In this document: piece after piece, positions 33,310-43,573 of the stretch
Layout of the letters: every line of letters starts with the position of its first letter
How positions within the stretch are numbered: the stretch's first letter is position 1
DNA from: Dactylorhiza incarnata
Lineage: Eukaryota > Streptophyta > Magnoliopsida > Asparagales > Orchidaceae
NCBI GenBank assembly: GCA_033032865.1
Contig: JAWHQI010000148.1
Span: 2,437,501-2,501,500 of the forward strand
Length of the DNA stretch: 64,000 bases
Reading direction: 5' to 3'
The notes under the pieces: model-generated
Told to the model about the DNA's origin: nothing
Databases searched by the model: none
Seen by the model: only the letters and a program-made list of their open reading frames with translations
Translations under genes and position numbers: made by a program

Positions 33310-34486
33310 AAGAAGACTTCATTCTTATCTCATTTTTCATATATCTTCTCAGGGAATAGGTCTCCTTGAGTCTACGAGTGTTCAGAAACATGTTCTTAAT
33401 AAGTTCTAAAAAATACGACATTGTCTTCTTTGTTGGTTTGCGAGTGTGAGTTCGTAATCTAATAAACAAGGCCCACCATTGGATCCTGAGCTTTTTCATC
33501 TATTTGGGTGACCTTGGTCCTCTGCTTGTCTTACCTACATTGCGAGAAGAAGAAGACTTCATTCTTGTCTCATTTTTCATATATCTTCTCAGTGAATAGG
33601 TCTCCTAGAACCTACGAGTGTTCAGAAACATGTTCATAATAAGTTATCAAAAAGACAGCATTGTCTTCTTTGTTGGCTTGCGAGTGCAAGTTCGTAATCT
33701 AATAAACAAGGCCCACCACTGGATCCTGAGCTTTATCATCTATTCGCGTGACCTTGGTCCTCTGCTTGTCTTACCTACATTGCGAGAAGAAGAAGACTTC
33801 ATCCCCCCACAGCCAAATAGGCCGTATTACAGTTGGAGGTAGCAAATTTTATTTCACACCACCCGCTTGACAAGGATTTTTACGTGGACAAGATGCATGA
33901 AGCAGTAATTCTTAGACCGGCCCCAGGTTAGGTGATTAGGTTTATGTTATACTCGCTTAAGGATTTCCCATAAAGCTTAAAACTCATCATTTTTTTGATA
34001 GATGACCTCCATCTGCCGAAAAATTTCACACACCATCTGCATGGGTACCTCGATCCAGAGCTTGACCCTGATTATCTAGCCAAGGCCGAGAAGGCTCATG
34101 AGTGGTGGAGGCGGTCCGCCAATAAGCAGCGAGTATATCTTCCTTTGGTATGCGAGTCTCCTCAAATTAAACTATCTTCAGAAGAACAAAGGACTCAATG
34201 AGAAGTGGGTCATCAAAGACAAACTCAATCTACGAGTACATTCAGAATCAAGACCGATCTTCCCTTCACCCACGCTAGAGCTGGTATCTTGGATTTTGTT
34301 GGTGACCCTCTTTTCTTCTTTAACAAGGCTACCCAACATTTCTCTGTTAGTACTCGCTTAATGGATTTCTCGAAATCGAACGACTTATTCAAATTCCAAC
34401 AAACGTTCATCACGAGGGATCACACATATGAGATGGATGAGGTGCCTCTTCTGGAGCTTTCTGCAACTGTAGCGAGGTTCAATATG
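32746..34486 (+). pseudogene. H: multi-exon gypsy-type transposon gene, 5' part
   Basis: Starts MDGKRKSHSDKL, then decayed N-terminal coding, then three in-frame tandem 80-codon repeats (33081-33800), then coding to about 33931. A GT...AG intron-like gap ends TTTTTTTGATAG at 34001. The next exon-like block (34002-34147) reads DLHLPKNFTHHLHGYLDPEL and AEKAHEWWRRSANKQR. Further coding to 34486 (LNEKWVIKDKL, then in another frame DFVGDPLFFFNKATQHFSV and YEMDEVPLLELSATVARFN) is cut by B. The role is unknown; motif order resembles plant PF04195-type proteins. Stops and frameshifts are present. Confidence 0.55.
33081..33800 (+). repeat. three tandem 240-bp repeats in H
   Basis: Units start at 33081, 33321 and 33561 (each ATTCTTGTCTCATTTTTCAT or one change from it) and end AGAAGAAGACTTC. 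The period is exactly 240 bp, which is 80 codons, so the frame is kept. Unit 1 of the larger duplication has a single copy. Confidence 0.93.
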
Positions 34487-34491
34487 CAATA
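34487..34491. repeat. target-site duplication of B, left (CAATA)
   Basis: Recurs at 52839-52843. Confidence 0.92.
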
Positions 34492-36043
34492 TGTTGTTTA
34501 TGGGGGTGTCTACTTAATCACCTAGAGGGGGGGGGGGGGGGGTGAATAGGTTTTTCTAATTTATACTAACCCCTTTAGGTATTTCTCGATTGTGATTAAC
34601 GGATTTGCAGAATGTAAAGAACTAATCACAGAAAGCACACAATCGATCTATAGAGGTTCCTCAAGACCAGGCATCTTGAGTAGTCCTCTGTCCCTCTGCG
34701 CCTACCCAGCGATCCGCTAGGCTCAGCAAACTCCGCCAAAATCTTCCGGCCCTCAAGCCTTACACCACGGACCCGCAAGTCCCAACAGCCTAGGCCCCCA
34801 AGCCCCTACTGCCCCCGAGCCCGCAAGCTCGACACTCAGGCCCTCAAGCCCTACCTTTCGGACCCGCAAGTCCCAACAGCCTAGGCCCGCAAGCCCCTAC
34901 TGCCCCCGAGCACGCAAGCTCGACACTCAGGCCCTAAAGCCCTACCTTTCGGACCCGCAAGTCCCAACAGCCTAGACCCGCAAGTCCCTACTGCCCCCGA
35001 GCCCACAAGCTCGACAAATCGCACCCGCGAGTGAACTGCCCTGGCCCTCAAGCCTCACAGCTCTCCAGCCCTCAAGCTAGATAATATGGCCCGCATGCCT
35101 TACAAGAGATTACAGATTTAAACTGTTTCTTTTGCCTGATGTTGATCGACAACCTTAGACTGATGATGATCGGCTCCTTAAGATTGAAGAAGATGGTTCT
35201 GAATCAGATCTTGAATGTACAATTCTTCTTCAATCCTTTCTTAGCCGGATGTGGATTGGCTTCTTAGCAGTCGATGAGGATGACTGCTTCTTGAGAACTT
35301 CTTCTTCTTCTTCGCAAGAATGTACTGTTGTATTGATGAACGGCGGGATACTTCGTCCTTCTTTCTTGCTCTCCAAGTTATTTTTTCTAGGGCAACCCTG
35401 TTGCCCTTTATAGAAAGGACAATCTGCATAACGGTCACATTCGCTTTCCCTTCCTGTCAGATGTCCATCCTTTACAGCAGGCCGTGATTGGACAATCAGG
35501 CGGCGACATTAATTGCTGACATCGCATCCGCGAGATTTGAATTTGTTGTCGAGATATATTCCATCGTTACGACGACATGGAATTTATCTCAACGACATTT
35601 CTTTGTCAGCCCCTTGTGCTTTGGTAATTCTTCAGGTCTCCTTGCTTCTGCCTCTGCTGCTTGTATTCCAGCGATACGAGACATACTGGCGTTCCTGTAT
35701 ATACGACGATATGCTGACTTTGACTGTGTCGTTGGAACCTTCTTTGTTCATTCTGTCGTTGTAATTGTAGTATTATCTTGTCGACATGGACGCTATTTTG
35801 ATGTCGACGATACTCCATTCTTCTCGATGACATGTCTTTCTTTGACAGTTTCTCTGCGTCTGCTTTGCTTGTCATTACAGGGACAAGCATGCTTTGTCGG
35901 CCATCCCTTCTGTCCTTCTCGACAATATATATACTTGTATTGTCCTGAGATTATGAACTAGATGTGTGATCAAATACAAAGTGAAGTATTCTTGACATGA
36001 TGACTTCTTCAAATCAGGAATCATGTGGGCACGATTCCCAACA
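34492..36043 (-). repeat. B left LTR (3' LTR)
   Basis: 1,552 bp, TGTTGTTTATGGGGG to GATTCCCAACA on the plus strand. It includes a run of 16 G (34527-34542), a 91-bp tandem repeat region and a TATA box on the minus strand (CTATAAAGGG, 35404-35413). Confidence 0.93.
34771..35043. repeat. 91-bp tandem repeats in B LTR
   Basis: ACCCGCAAGTCCCAACAGCC recurs at 34771, 34862 and 34953. Within each unit, CCCNCAAG words recur every 10-20 bp. The right LTR has the same array at about 51565-51840. It lies downstream of the TATA box, in the transcribed part of the LTR. Confidence 0.9.
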
Positions 36044-36054
36044 ATCTCCCCCTA
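36044..36054 (-). other. polypurine tract of B
   Basis: The minus strand reads AGGGGGAGAT adjoining the 3' LTR. Confidence 0.85.
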
Positions 36055-37260
36055 TTTAAAGAAGTCAGAATCTCATTTCAAGACTACTTCACATGACACT
36101 AAATATCATAATCTTAACAGAAAGTGTGTCAAGATATGGCTTATCTTTGAGCTAACTCCCCCTTGATTTGATGTCTCTTCTTTGAGCACTCTTTCTCCCC
36201 CTTTCTGATTTCTTGCCTTCATTCAATGCTTTTAAGTATACCTGACCTAGTTGCTCCAAGAGATGATTTACCTATTTTCCTGCATTCTGCATAGTTTGCA
36301 TCTGATATCTAGCACAGGCATTTATACAATGGTATTTTGCAAGAGAAATCATAGAAATAATTTATGAGTAACTTGCATGTAGAATAGAAGGCAGCATTTT
36401 AAACTTAAGCATGTGCCTTATAAGCATTCATCGATGAATATTCATGTAAGAGAAATCAATTGTTCTTGAATTGAATTTTATCTATAATCCTTCTGCTCCG
36501 TGCTTGGTGCAGCAGGCTCCTTCCGTTTCTTTCTCCAAAGAGTAGTGTAAGCTCTCTCTTGATGATGTCTTTTCTTTACAGCTCCCTGCATAATCTGTAT
36601 CTGAATGTCTAGTATAATTTACTTATCAACAGAGCCTGCATCTTGTTGGCGTATACCTATGTATTAGCTAAGGACACATTATTGGTTATCAGCATACAGA
36701 TAGCAGGGATTGTAATTTTATGCACATTAAGCAAGTCAAGATGTCTCAGGCATATGCCTTATAGGTAGGCACATATAAGTGTCCTTTAACTGAAATTGTT
36801 CATATATAGGACTAGCCATTCAGATGAAGCAAATGTTCATAATTTTAACTTTCTAAGAAGTAAGTGTTTTTTAGTTATTGACAGGCAGGACTTCTTTGGT
36901 GGAGCTGGCTTCCTTTGCTTCCTTCCTCTTTTGTCGTTTATAGAAGTGGATGGGTCTTGGTATTCTCTTTGGTGGCGGAGGAGGTCCATTAGGAAATGCC
37001 ATCTTGTGAAGCCTCCTTGCATCCAGCTCCTTTAGATGTTGATTCCACTCTACTGAGGAGTAAGCCCTTCCCGGATTGACTTGAAGATGTCTGAACGCAA
37101 CCCACGACTCCGTGATGATTTCCCTTGAGCGGGGACTCCACCTACCAGCTTCTGGGTCCAGCTCAACCTCATTTAGTCTTTTCTGTTGGTACTCTGCACT
37201 GGAGGCTCTTCTTCTCCACTTGGTCGACGTGGATTCGTCTGAATCTCCTTCATAAGCATT
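36055..37260. other. noncoding 3' interior of B
   Basis: No credible ORF. Two partly similar stretches carry CTGCAT...GTATCTGA(A)T...CTAG words (about 36280 and 36590). Confidence 0.5.
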
Positions 37261-37809
37261 TTAGTCCGAGCTAATTGAGGGTTCATTAAGTACACTTAAG
37301 CACGGTGTTACTTGTAGAGCTTCTTTGACTTGATTGCTCACACATATGGCGTGGTGTGAGCCAGCATGTATATTTTTCTTACCCTCTTCCTCGATCGTCT
37401 CCCTAACATTGTCCTCCATCTCCTGGATGTTTTCAGATACTGAGTTTTGCAACCCAACCAGTTGGTGCAGAGCTATTTGATTTCCTGCATCCACAAAATC
37501 TCTAACTTCTAATAGACTGGTACTCAAATTTTGCTCTTGGACAATGATTCTATTCAGAATAAGACCCGTGAAGTGGGCATGTTGGGTGTTGAGATCCAGG
37601 ACATCCTTCTTTATAGATTCTATCTCAGTTTTGATCTCAGTCCTAAACTCACAAATGGTCTTCTGTATGAAGCTTTCCATTTGCTCTTTTTGAGCAGCGA
37701 GAAGAATTGAAATGGATTGGAGGAGAGAGTCACCTTGAGTTACGGATTTTCCTGGTTCAGGGTTGCTTCTTTCCTTCTCCATGACAGGAATGCGACACGA
37801 CGGAGACAA
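37261..37809 (-). CDS. B ORF2, coiled-coil protein in place of pol
   Basis: 182 codons from ATG 37809; an alternative start at 37782 gives MEKERSNPEPG. A helical, heptad-rich stretch (EQMESFIQKTICEFRTEIKT to QEMEDNVRETIEEEGKK, about residues 45-150) predicts a coiled coil. No zinc finger, protease, RT or integrase motif. A minus-strand TATA box lies 35-65 bp upstream, so it may have its own transcript. The function is unknown; A's ORF2 also has a helical section, but sequence identity is not evident. Confidence 0.65.
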   Translation of the reverse strand: MSPSCRIPVMEKERSNPEPGKSVTQGDSLLQSISILLAAQKEQMESFIQKTICEFRTEIKTEIESIKKDVLDLNTQHAHFTGLILNRIIVQEQNLSTSLLEVRDFVDAGNQIALHQLVGLQNSVSENIQEMEDNVRETIEEEGKKNIHAGSHHAICVSNQVKEALQVTPCLSVLNEPSISSD

Positions 37810-37842
37810 GGAAGGAGTCGTTAGCCAGGTTCAGGATTGTTC

Positions 37843-37850
37843 TACTTATA
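37843..37850 (-). promoter_or_regulatory. TATA box before B ORF2
   Basis: The minus strand reads TATAAGTA in CTCACTATAAGTAGAAC, 35 or 62 bp upstream of the two candidate start codons. Confidence 0.5.
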
Positions 37851-38198
37851 GTGAGAGGAAGGTGAAGAGTCGTTCGATATCCGTGCCTATTTGAATTTAT
37901 CGATGAACTGACGACCATTGTCAGATGGTTCTGATTTATCGATTTACTATGGATTTATTTAATTGCACCAAATCCTTATACACCATTACCCTGATATGAC
38001 AGACGTTATGCCGTCGAAATATCTTGCAAAGTCATGATTTCCAGTGCTTGTCAGTTTTAAACAGACTTCGTCCCTTCCTAGGTGGTTTTTTTTCTTTAAA
38101 AAATTGGTGAATGAATCTGCTGTTCCTAGCACATAGTTTAGAACAGCAACTTGTCCAAAGCCTCAAATGTGGGCTTTTGGACTACCTGCAAGGTGAGT
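37851..38198. other. spacer between B gag and ORF2
   Basis: No ORF. It holds degenerate CGTCGA/TCGACG-type words (GTCGTTCGATATC, TATCGATGAACTGACGAC, GACGTTATGCCGTCGAAAT), possibly the worn counterpart of the arrays seen in D and A. Confidence 0.4.
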
Positions 38199-39281
38199 TT
38201 ACAGACCCTTAGGGACCCAAGTGTTCTTGGGTCCTAGGATATTGTTGGTTTTAAAGAGTAAATTATTTTTAACAGATCTAGGAAATGTATACTGATAATG
38301 ATTAGCATTCGTTACCCTTGGAGCAGTGGGATTGTGCCAACAATCAATTGAAAAATGTCCCATCTTGCCACAACACCAACAGTCAAATTTATTGTACCTT
38401 ATCCTGTTGCGGTAGGCAGATGTATGATTCTTTTGTGGACAGTTGGAGGTGTACCTGTAAGAGACAGGGTTGTATTGGTTTGGAATGGGATTCTTCCCGT
38501 TCTCACTTCCTCTTCTGAAGTTGGTTCTTTGTAAGGGTTCCTTCATTCTTCTGAATCTACTGAGCTCTTGCTCCCTTGTGATTCTTCTTTCATGATATAC
38601 TTTGGATAGAGTGGGTGCTTTCCTGCTCTCTCCTGTAGGAGTTCCGACTGTGTGATATCCGGGAGAAGATTCCCTTGACCCCCTTTTGAAAGGTGATGTA
38701 ATCGTTCTCAGGTTGGTCTTGCTTTCACGGTGTGGGCCTGAGCAGTTTTTTTTGGACCATTTTTCCTTCTTTCCTTGAGCGAGACAACTGCCATTAACCA
38801 GTGAGTGAGTCGTCTCTGGTTTAGAATGGTCTGCTCCTCTTCTTCTTTTTAGAAGAGCAATTTCTTTAGTCAGAGAGTGGCATAGTTCTTTGTTGTCAAC
38901 TAGATCTTTCATTGTTTTCCCAAACTTAGTTATTAGATCCAGTTTGGAGCTAGCGTTATAATCTCTTTTGAGCTGGCAGAATTCTGCGTTTTCTGTAGTT
39001 AGCCATTTGGCCTTTTCCAGAAGTTCATAGTTTCTAGCCTGAAGGGTTATGATCTCCTCAGCTTGCTTCCCACTGAACTCCTTGCTCCTTCTGAGTTCTT
39101 TCAGTAGGTCCTCATAACTTTCTGGGAGGCTCATTTCCGTATCTGATTCAGAGTTCGACAGGGGAGCCCTTATTCCACCTTGTTTAGAAGTGACTTCGTT
39201 CTGCCCTTCCTCATCTGATTCGGATAGGACAGTTAGTCCAAAGTGAGGCTCTTCCTCTGTGAAAATATTACTTATGCTTGG
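38199..39281 (-). pseudogene. gag: B gag, C-terminal part
   Basis: The frame is open from the A insertion point (39281) to TAG-terminated 38199. Order: acidic stretch, coiled coil (SYEDLLKELRRSKEFSGKQ..., about 100 residues), basic region, CCHC knuckle CWCCGKMGHFSIDC (C-x2-C-x4-H-x4-C), and a tail. It joins in frame with the N-terminal part at 50913 across A. Compared with A's gag, most of the UBN2 C-terminal half is missing. Confidence 0.8.
39277..39281. repeat. target-site duplication of A, left (CTTGG)
   Basis: Recurs at 50908-50912. Confidence 0.92.
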
Positions 39282-39364
39282 TATTGGGGAAATGATTTAT
39301 CTTAACCCCTAGAATTGAGTAGAATATAATTTCTAAGAATGAAAAAAATTAGTCTAAGTAAATA

Positions 39365-39593
39365 TGCGTCGAATAGTAATCGACGCATCGTCGAAATATA
39401 GTCGATGTTTCTCTCAGAATGAGTCGAAGTAACTCTAAGAATAATTCGACGTAATCTTAGTCGACGTACCTCTGACTTATAGTCGACGCATTTAATAAAG
39501 TCGACGCACCTTAGTCGACGCACCTTCCTTATTCTTCTCTCGACGTCCAGCCAGGATGAAATCGACGTTCACGTCGAATAGTAATCGACGCAC
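39365..39593. repeat. U3 palindrome array of A (TGCGTCGA n7 TCGACGCA)
   Basis: The first dyad (39365-39387) has 8-bp arms TGCGTCGA and TCGACGCA with a 7-base spacer. Additional full and half dyads (GTCGACG, TCGACGCACC, ATCGACGTTCACGTCGA) run to 39593. The right LTR copy is at 49618-49862. Confidence 0.9.
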
Positions 39594-39874
39594 GTTGGTC
39601 TCTATGTCAAATTAAAATTCACATCAGAACTCTTTCCTTCTTTCTAAAGATCTGAATTTTATGGAATGATTTTATTCTTTTATAGACGTTCTGAATCTGT
39701 CTTTCCTTCTAATTGATTCTTGGCTAATTTGATTAATGTTTATTTGGATATTATTTGAAATCAGAATAAACTCTTTTCTTCTACAGAAATATTGATTATG
39801 GAAACTCTTATCTCTTTCTAATTCTCTGTCTGCTAATTGATTATTCTCCTTTAGCAATATATGTTAAACAGAGC

Positions 39875-39882
39875 TATAAATA
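39875..39882 (+). promoter_or_regulatory. TATA box of A left LTR
   Basis: TATAAATA in GAGCTATAAATAAGAAGG. The right LTR copy is at 50142-50149. Confidence 0.8.
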
Positions 39883-40631
39883 AGAAGGAGGTCGGCAGAG
39901 AATGATAACTAGTGATCCACTTCATCCATTTTGAAATAGAGGAAAAGCTCCCAAGAAAAGAGTGAGACAAGCTGAGAGAAGTGATAGTGTGCTGAAGCAA
40001 ACAACAAGACTTCTTCTTCTCCTTCTTCTGAAGTCACACTGCTGCAATTTCTGAAAGCTCTCACTGAAAGAGAGAAAGGGCTACCATCTCCTTCTCACTA
40101 TAGAAGAGAGATCATATTCACTATACTTGTGCTTCTAATCTTCTTGCTAGGAAGAAGATTCTTTCTTACATATATTATTTTCTGTTCTTCTACTTGTTCT
40201 ACTTCTTCTTCTCATTCTATTTTCAAATTGTGTAAAAGAGTTTTTAGAATCTCTCTTCAAAAAATTCAGTTGTAGTGGTTCTAAGAGTCTCCTTAACAAA
40301 ATGCTCAGTTTGGTTCTAAGAGTCTCCTTATCAAAAGACTCAGTCTGGTTCTAAGAGTCTCCTTATCAAAAGACTCAGTGCAAGTTAGTGAATTCCTACC
40401 AAGGGGGTAGAAGAGTGGACTACCCAAAGTTTGGGGAACCACTGTATTTCTTTGTGTTGTGCTGTAATTTTCTTCTTGCTATTTTTCTTCTTTACTTGCT
40501 TAATTCTTGTTGGTGTGTGGGAAGCCTAAATCTGTGATTATTACATATATATATAATTGCACAAAATATTTTTAAATCTCTATTCACCCCCCTCTAGAGA
40601 ATTCTAGTGAGGTTAACTGTGCACTTTCAAT

Positions 40632-40647
40632 TGGTATTAGAGCCAGG
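40632..40647 (+). other. initiator tRNA-Met primer binding site of A
   Basis: TGGTATTAGAGCCAGG, two bases after the LTR. One change from the usual TGGTATCAGAGC core. Confidence 0.9.
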
Positions 40648-40687
40648 TTGATTTAAAAAGGGTAACTCCTTGATCAAAAAGATCCTA

Positions 40688-40688
40688 C

Positions 40689-40722
<34 letters not shown>
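40688..40722. repeat. (TA)n microsatellite
   Basis: Uninterrupted AT alternation in the leader of A, upstream of gag. Confidence 0.9.
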
Positions 40723-40725
<3 letters not shown>

Positions 40726-40746
40726 CTGAAAACTATTTCTTTTCAC

Positions 40747-42264
40747 ATGGCACAAATCAAAGATTATGCTTCCACCAGACCACCAATGTGCAATCTTGAA
40801 AAGTTTGCAATTTGGAAAACAAGAATTAGGATTCATATGAATTCTATTGATGAAGAATTATTTAATGTTATTTTGACAGGTCCTCCCAAGCCTTATAGAA
40901 GAGACTCAAGTGGTGAAGTGACTCAAACACTTGTCCCAAAGGCTGAGTGGACAGCTGAAGAGAAGAAGGCAGGAACATGTGATGCAAAAGCTGTGAACAT
41001 TCTTGTCTCAACTCTCTCAGATGAAATCTTTCAAAAGGTTGTTGACTGTGAATCAGCCAAAGAAATATGGGAGGCTCTTACAAAGATGGTAGAAGGAAAT
41101 GCTGATGAAAGGAAAGATAGAAAGGCTCTATTGATCTCCCAATATGAGAACTTTCAAAAGAAGCATGAAGAAAGCATATCTGAGATGTATGATAGGTTCA
41201 GTCCGATCATAAATCAATTAAGGAGCCTGGATAGAGAGATCTCTCTCACAGAGATCAATGACAAACTGTTAATGAGTCTCCCAAGTTCATGGGACTCAAG
41301 AATATGGGCAATAAGAGATACAAGAGGACAAAGGGAAATCTCAACAGATGCCCTCTTAGGAAAACTCAAATCCTATGAGCAACTGCTGAAAACCAGAGAA
41401 GAAAAGGAAAGAAGAGGAAGCACTTCAACCTCCTCAAAAGATAGAAACATTGCTTTGAAAGCAACAGACGAAGAGACCCCTGTCACTGAAGAAGAATTAT
41501 TCAGCCTCCTGGCCAGGAGATTCAAGAAATGGGTCAGGACAGATGGGTCTAGAAGGAGAGAATCAAAACCAAGGTATGATAAAACTCATACTAAAGAAAT
41601 CATTTGTTATTCCTGCAGGAAAACTAGACACATTGCACCAGAATGTCCAGAAAATACTGAGAAAGAGAAAGATCTGAAAAAGAAAGATCTCAAGAAAAAG
41701 GGGAAGAAGAAAGAAAGAGGCTTCATTGCAGAAGCTTGGAGTGAAACAGATTCTGAGGACAGCACCTCATCCAAAAGTGACAATGATGAGTCTAAGCAAG
41801 AAGACCTATGCTTAATGGCTTTTGAAAGATCAAATGAAGAACATGGTGTTAAATCATGGAGTGAGACTAAATCAGAAGGAAGCATCTCTTCTGAAGATGA
41901 TAAAGAAAATAGCCCTATTCTCATAGAGGAATCTGAGGATAAGGATGAGGTAAGCATTTTTGATGACATAGATTTTCTATGTGATGATTTCAAAAATGAT
42001 TTTAAAGGATTATGCTTAGATCAACTAAAAGCTAAACAAGAAATTATGAATCTAAGAGAACAAATTAATGTCATTAAAAATCAGAGAAATATAGAGGATA
42101 CTTGTTCTAAAAAATATGAGTTAAGGGCTAACATCAGAGAAAAAGAAATAGAGAGGGCTAAAATAGAAAACCAGCTTCTTAAAAATAAGGTATCCCAAGC
42201 AAAAGATTTTAAAGAATCAATAAAAATGAGAAGCCAAACACTCAAAGAAATCACAGAAAAATAA
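40747..42264 (+). CDS. gag: A gag (copia, UBN2-type)
   Basis: 505 codons from ATG 40747, about 100 bp after the PBS. Residues 1-50 hold MCNLEKFAIWKTRIRIHMNS. The capsid-like UBN2 region spans about 60-215 (ESAKEIWEALTKMVEG, YENFQKKHEESISEMYDRF, LLMSLPSSWDSRIWAIR). A CCHC knuckle CYSCRKTRHIAPEC at about 287-300 has Arg where Gly is usual. A Lys/Glu/Ser-rich acidic tail and a coiled coil (about 430-505) follow. It ends at TAA 42262-42264, but the same frame continues with coding character (next entry). Confidence 0.85.
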   Translation: MAQIKDYASTRPPMCNLEKFAIWKTRIRIHMNSIDEELFNVILTGPPKPYRRDSSGEVTQTLVPKAEWTAEEKKAGTCDAKAVNILVSTLSDEIFQKVVDCESAKEIWEALTKMVEGNADERKDRKALLISQYENFQKKHEESISEMYDRFSPIINQLRSLDREISLTEINDKLLMSLPSSWDSRIWAIRDTRGQREISTDALLGKLKSYEQLLKTREEKERRGSTSTSSKDRNIALKATDEETPVTEEELFSLLARRFKKWVRTDGSRRRESKPRYDKTHTKEIICYSCRKTRHIAPECPENTEKEKDLKKKDLKKKGKKKERGFIAEAWSETDSEDSTSSKSDNDESKQEDLCLMAFERSNEEHGVKSWSETKSEGSISSEDDKENSPILIEESEDKDEVSIFDDIDFLCDDFKNDFKGLCLDQLKAKQEIMNLREQINVIKNQRNIEDTCSKKYELRANIREKEIERAKIENQLLKNKVSQAKDFKESIKMRSQTLKEITEK

Positions 42265-43062
42265 ACAAGAAGACATAAACATCTTGGACTAGGAGCTGAT
42301 CCCTCAGCTAGTCTAATTCCATCCAACAAGTCTGCTTGGATGAGCCCTATTAAATTTACTAAACCCATCAAATCAACAAACCAAGAAGAAGACTCACAAA
42401 ATAAGGAAGAAGACTTCAAGGAAATAAACCAATTTGATGAAACATCATACTATTCAGCTGATGACTCTCAAACTTCTTCTGAGAAGGCAACTAGGCCAAG
42501 AGAAACAACTCATAAAGAAATAAAATCAGAAAAAGGGAAAAATAAAATTGGTGGAAACACAATTGCGTCGACTTCATATCGACGCATGAATGATAGTGCG
42601 TCGAATTCTACTCGACGCAATCTCTCAGATGCTTCGATCTCAACTCGACGCTTGAATAAAAGTACGTCGACTTGAAATCGACGCAACTTCTTCCATGCAT
42701 CGATTCCAGATCAACGCAATCTGGAGAAAGCACCGAGTATAAATCGACGCAACTATCAACGTATGTCGAATAGATATCAACGCATACAATCTCAGAGCAA
42801 CATAAAGACAGAACACTTCCATCCTCCAAAAACCTTCCATCTTAACCCCCATTCAGGACCCATTCATCCTGATCATAATTTCTATCCTAGTCAAAACTTT
42901 TATCCAAACCAAAATTTTTATCCTAATCAAAATGTTTATCCTAATCGACACCACTATCCCTCTCTAAACTCAAAATCCCATAATCTAAAGATAGTCAGAT
43001 GTTATATCTGCAATAAATCTGGCCACATTGCTAAACAATGTTGGTACAATCAATCTAATTGA
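42265..43062 (+). pseudogene. gag: A gag, C-terminal continuation with second zinc knuckle
   Basis: In the same frame as gag, interrupted only by TAA at 42262 and TGA at 42673. It encodes a Ser/Glu-rich stretch, then a segment made of in-frame TCGA palindromes (42564-42790, Arg/Ser-rich), then Tyr/Pro/Asn repeats (NFYPNQ-like, four to five copies), then a second CCHC knuckle, CYICNKSGHIAKQC, and a stop at 43060. Either the stops are recent lesions or the first is read through; the sequence alone cannot decide. Confidence 0.65.
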
Positions 43063-43330
43063 TTATAAAAATTAGTCCAAGACTGTCTTAGAAAACATTA
43101 GGAGCAGGAAGAAATAATATCTCAAGAGAAAACCCAAAAATCTTTCAGGAAAATAAAAGTCACGTCAATTTTATAATCAACGCACCGTCGATAACTATCA
43201 ATAATAACTTAACTTGACGCATGCGTCGACTCCAATCGACGTATACGTCGATATAAAACCCTAACATCTTACCTCAGACTGTATCGACGCTTACGTCGAA
43301 TTCCACTCAACGTAACGTCGACTTCATGAA
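42564..43330. repeat. internal palindrome array of A, same motif as the LTR
   Basis: TGCGTCGA, 7 bases, TCGACGCA at 42564-42586 and again at 42597-42619, then variants at about 42630-42650 and 42662-42685 and looser copies to 42785, all inside gag coding. A second cluster at 43155-43330 is noncoding. The 7-base spacer equals that of the LTR dyads. Confidence 0.88.
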
Positions 43331-43420
43331 AAAGAGCGCAATACTAAAATATTTTCGGTCACATCCACTGTAGTACCGAATATGCCTCGAATTGTGTCTC
43401 ATTTCGACGTTTCACCTGAC

Positions 43421-43428
43421 TTAAATAG
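43421..43428 (+). promoter_or_regulatory. TATA-like box before A ORF2
   Basis: TTAAATAG in CTGACTTAAATAGATTC, 93-100 bp upstream of the ORF2 ATG and 90 bp downstream of the palindrome cluster. This is the same geometry as D ORF3. Confidence 0.45.
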
Positions 43429-43520
43429 ATTCTTCAGTTAGAAATCTTCTCGCACTCTGCATATTTCATCCCTCTTACCTCTCAGTCCATCCATTTCTTC
43501 CTCTTTCTCACTGACCTACA

Positions 43521-43573
43521 ATGGCTCCCAAGATAAACTCTGGGTTCGACATTGACCTCGAATCCTTCCACGC
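43521..43573 (+). pseudogene. A ORF2, first 18 codons (split by solo LTR)
   Basis: ATG in CCTACAATGGCTCCC. The frame (MAPKINSGFDIDLESFH) is cut by the solo LTR and resumes in phase at 47612 once the solo LTR and one copy of its TSD are disregarded. The upstream 43440-43520 is a pyrimidine-rich leader, as expected of a 5' UTR. Confidence 0.65.
43569..43573. repeat. target-site duplication of solo LTR, left (CACGC)
   Basis: Recurs at 47612-47616. Confidence 0.9.

Larger units (their letters stand above)
39282..40629 (+). repeat. A left LTR (5' LTR)
   Basis: 1,348 bp, ending GTGCACTTTCA two bases before the PBS. U3 carries the TCGACGCA palindrome array and a TATA box (39875-39882). GAGTCTCC...AAAAGACTC direct repeats lie at 40279-40380. 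Confidence 0.93.

Noticed and set aside
36055..37035. Pol fragments in the 3' interior of B
   Set aside because: Looked for RT, RNase H and integrase motifs on both strands and found none.
40040..40270. Plus-strand ORF of about 74 codons in A LTRs (also 50318-50542)
   Set aside because: Lies in the transcribed LTR leader, low complexity (Ser/Phe/Leu), identical in both LTRs because the LTRs are identical.
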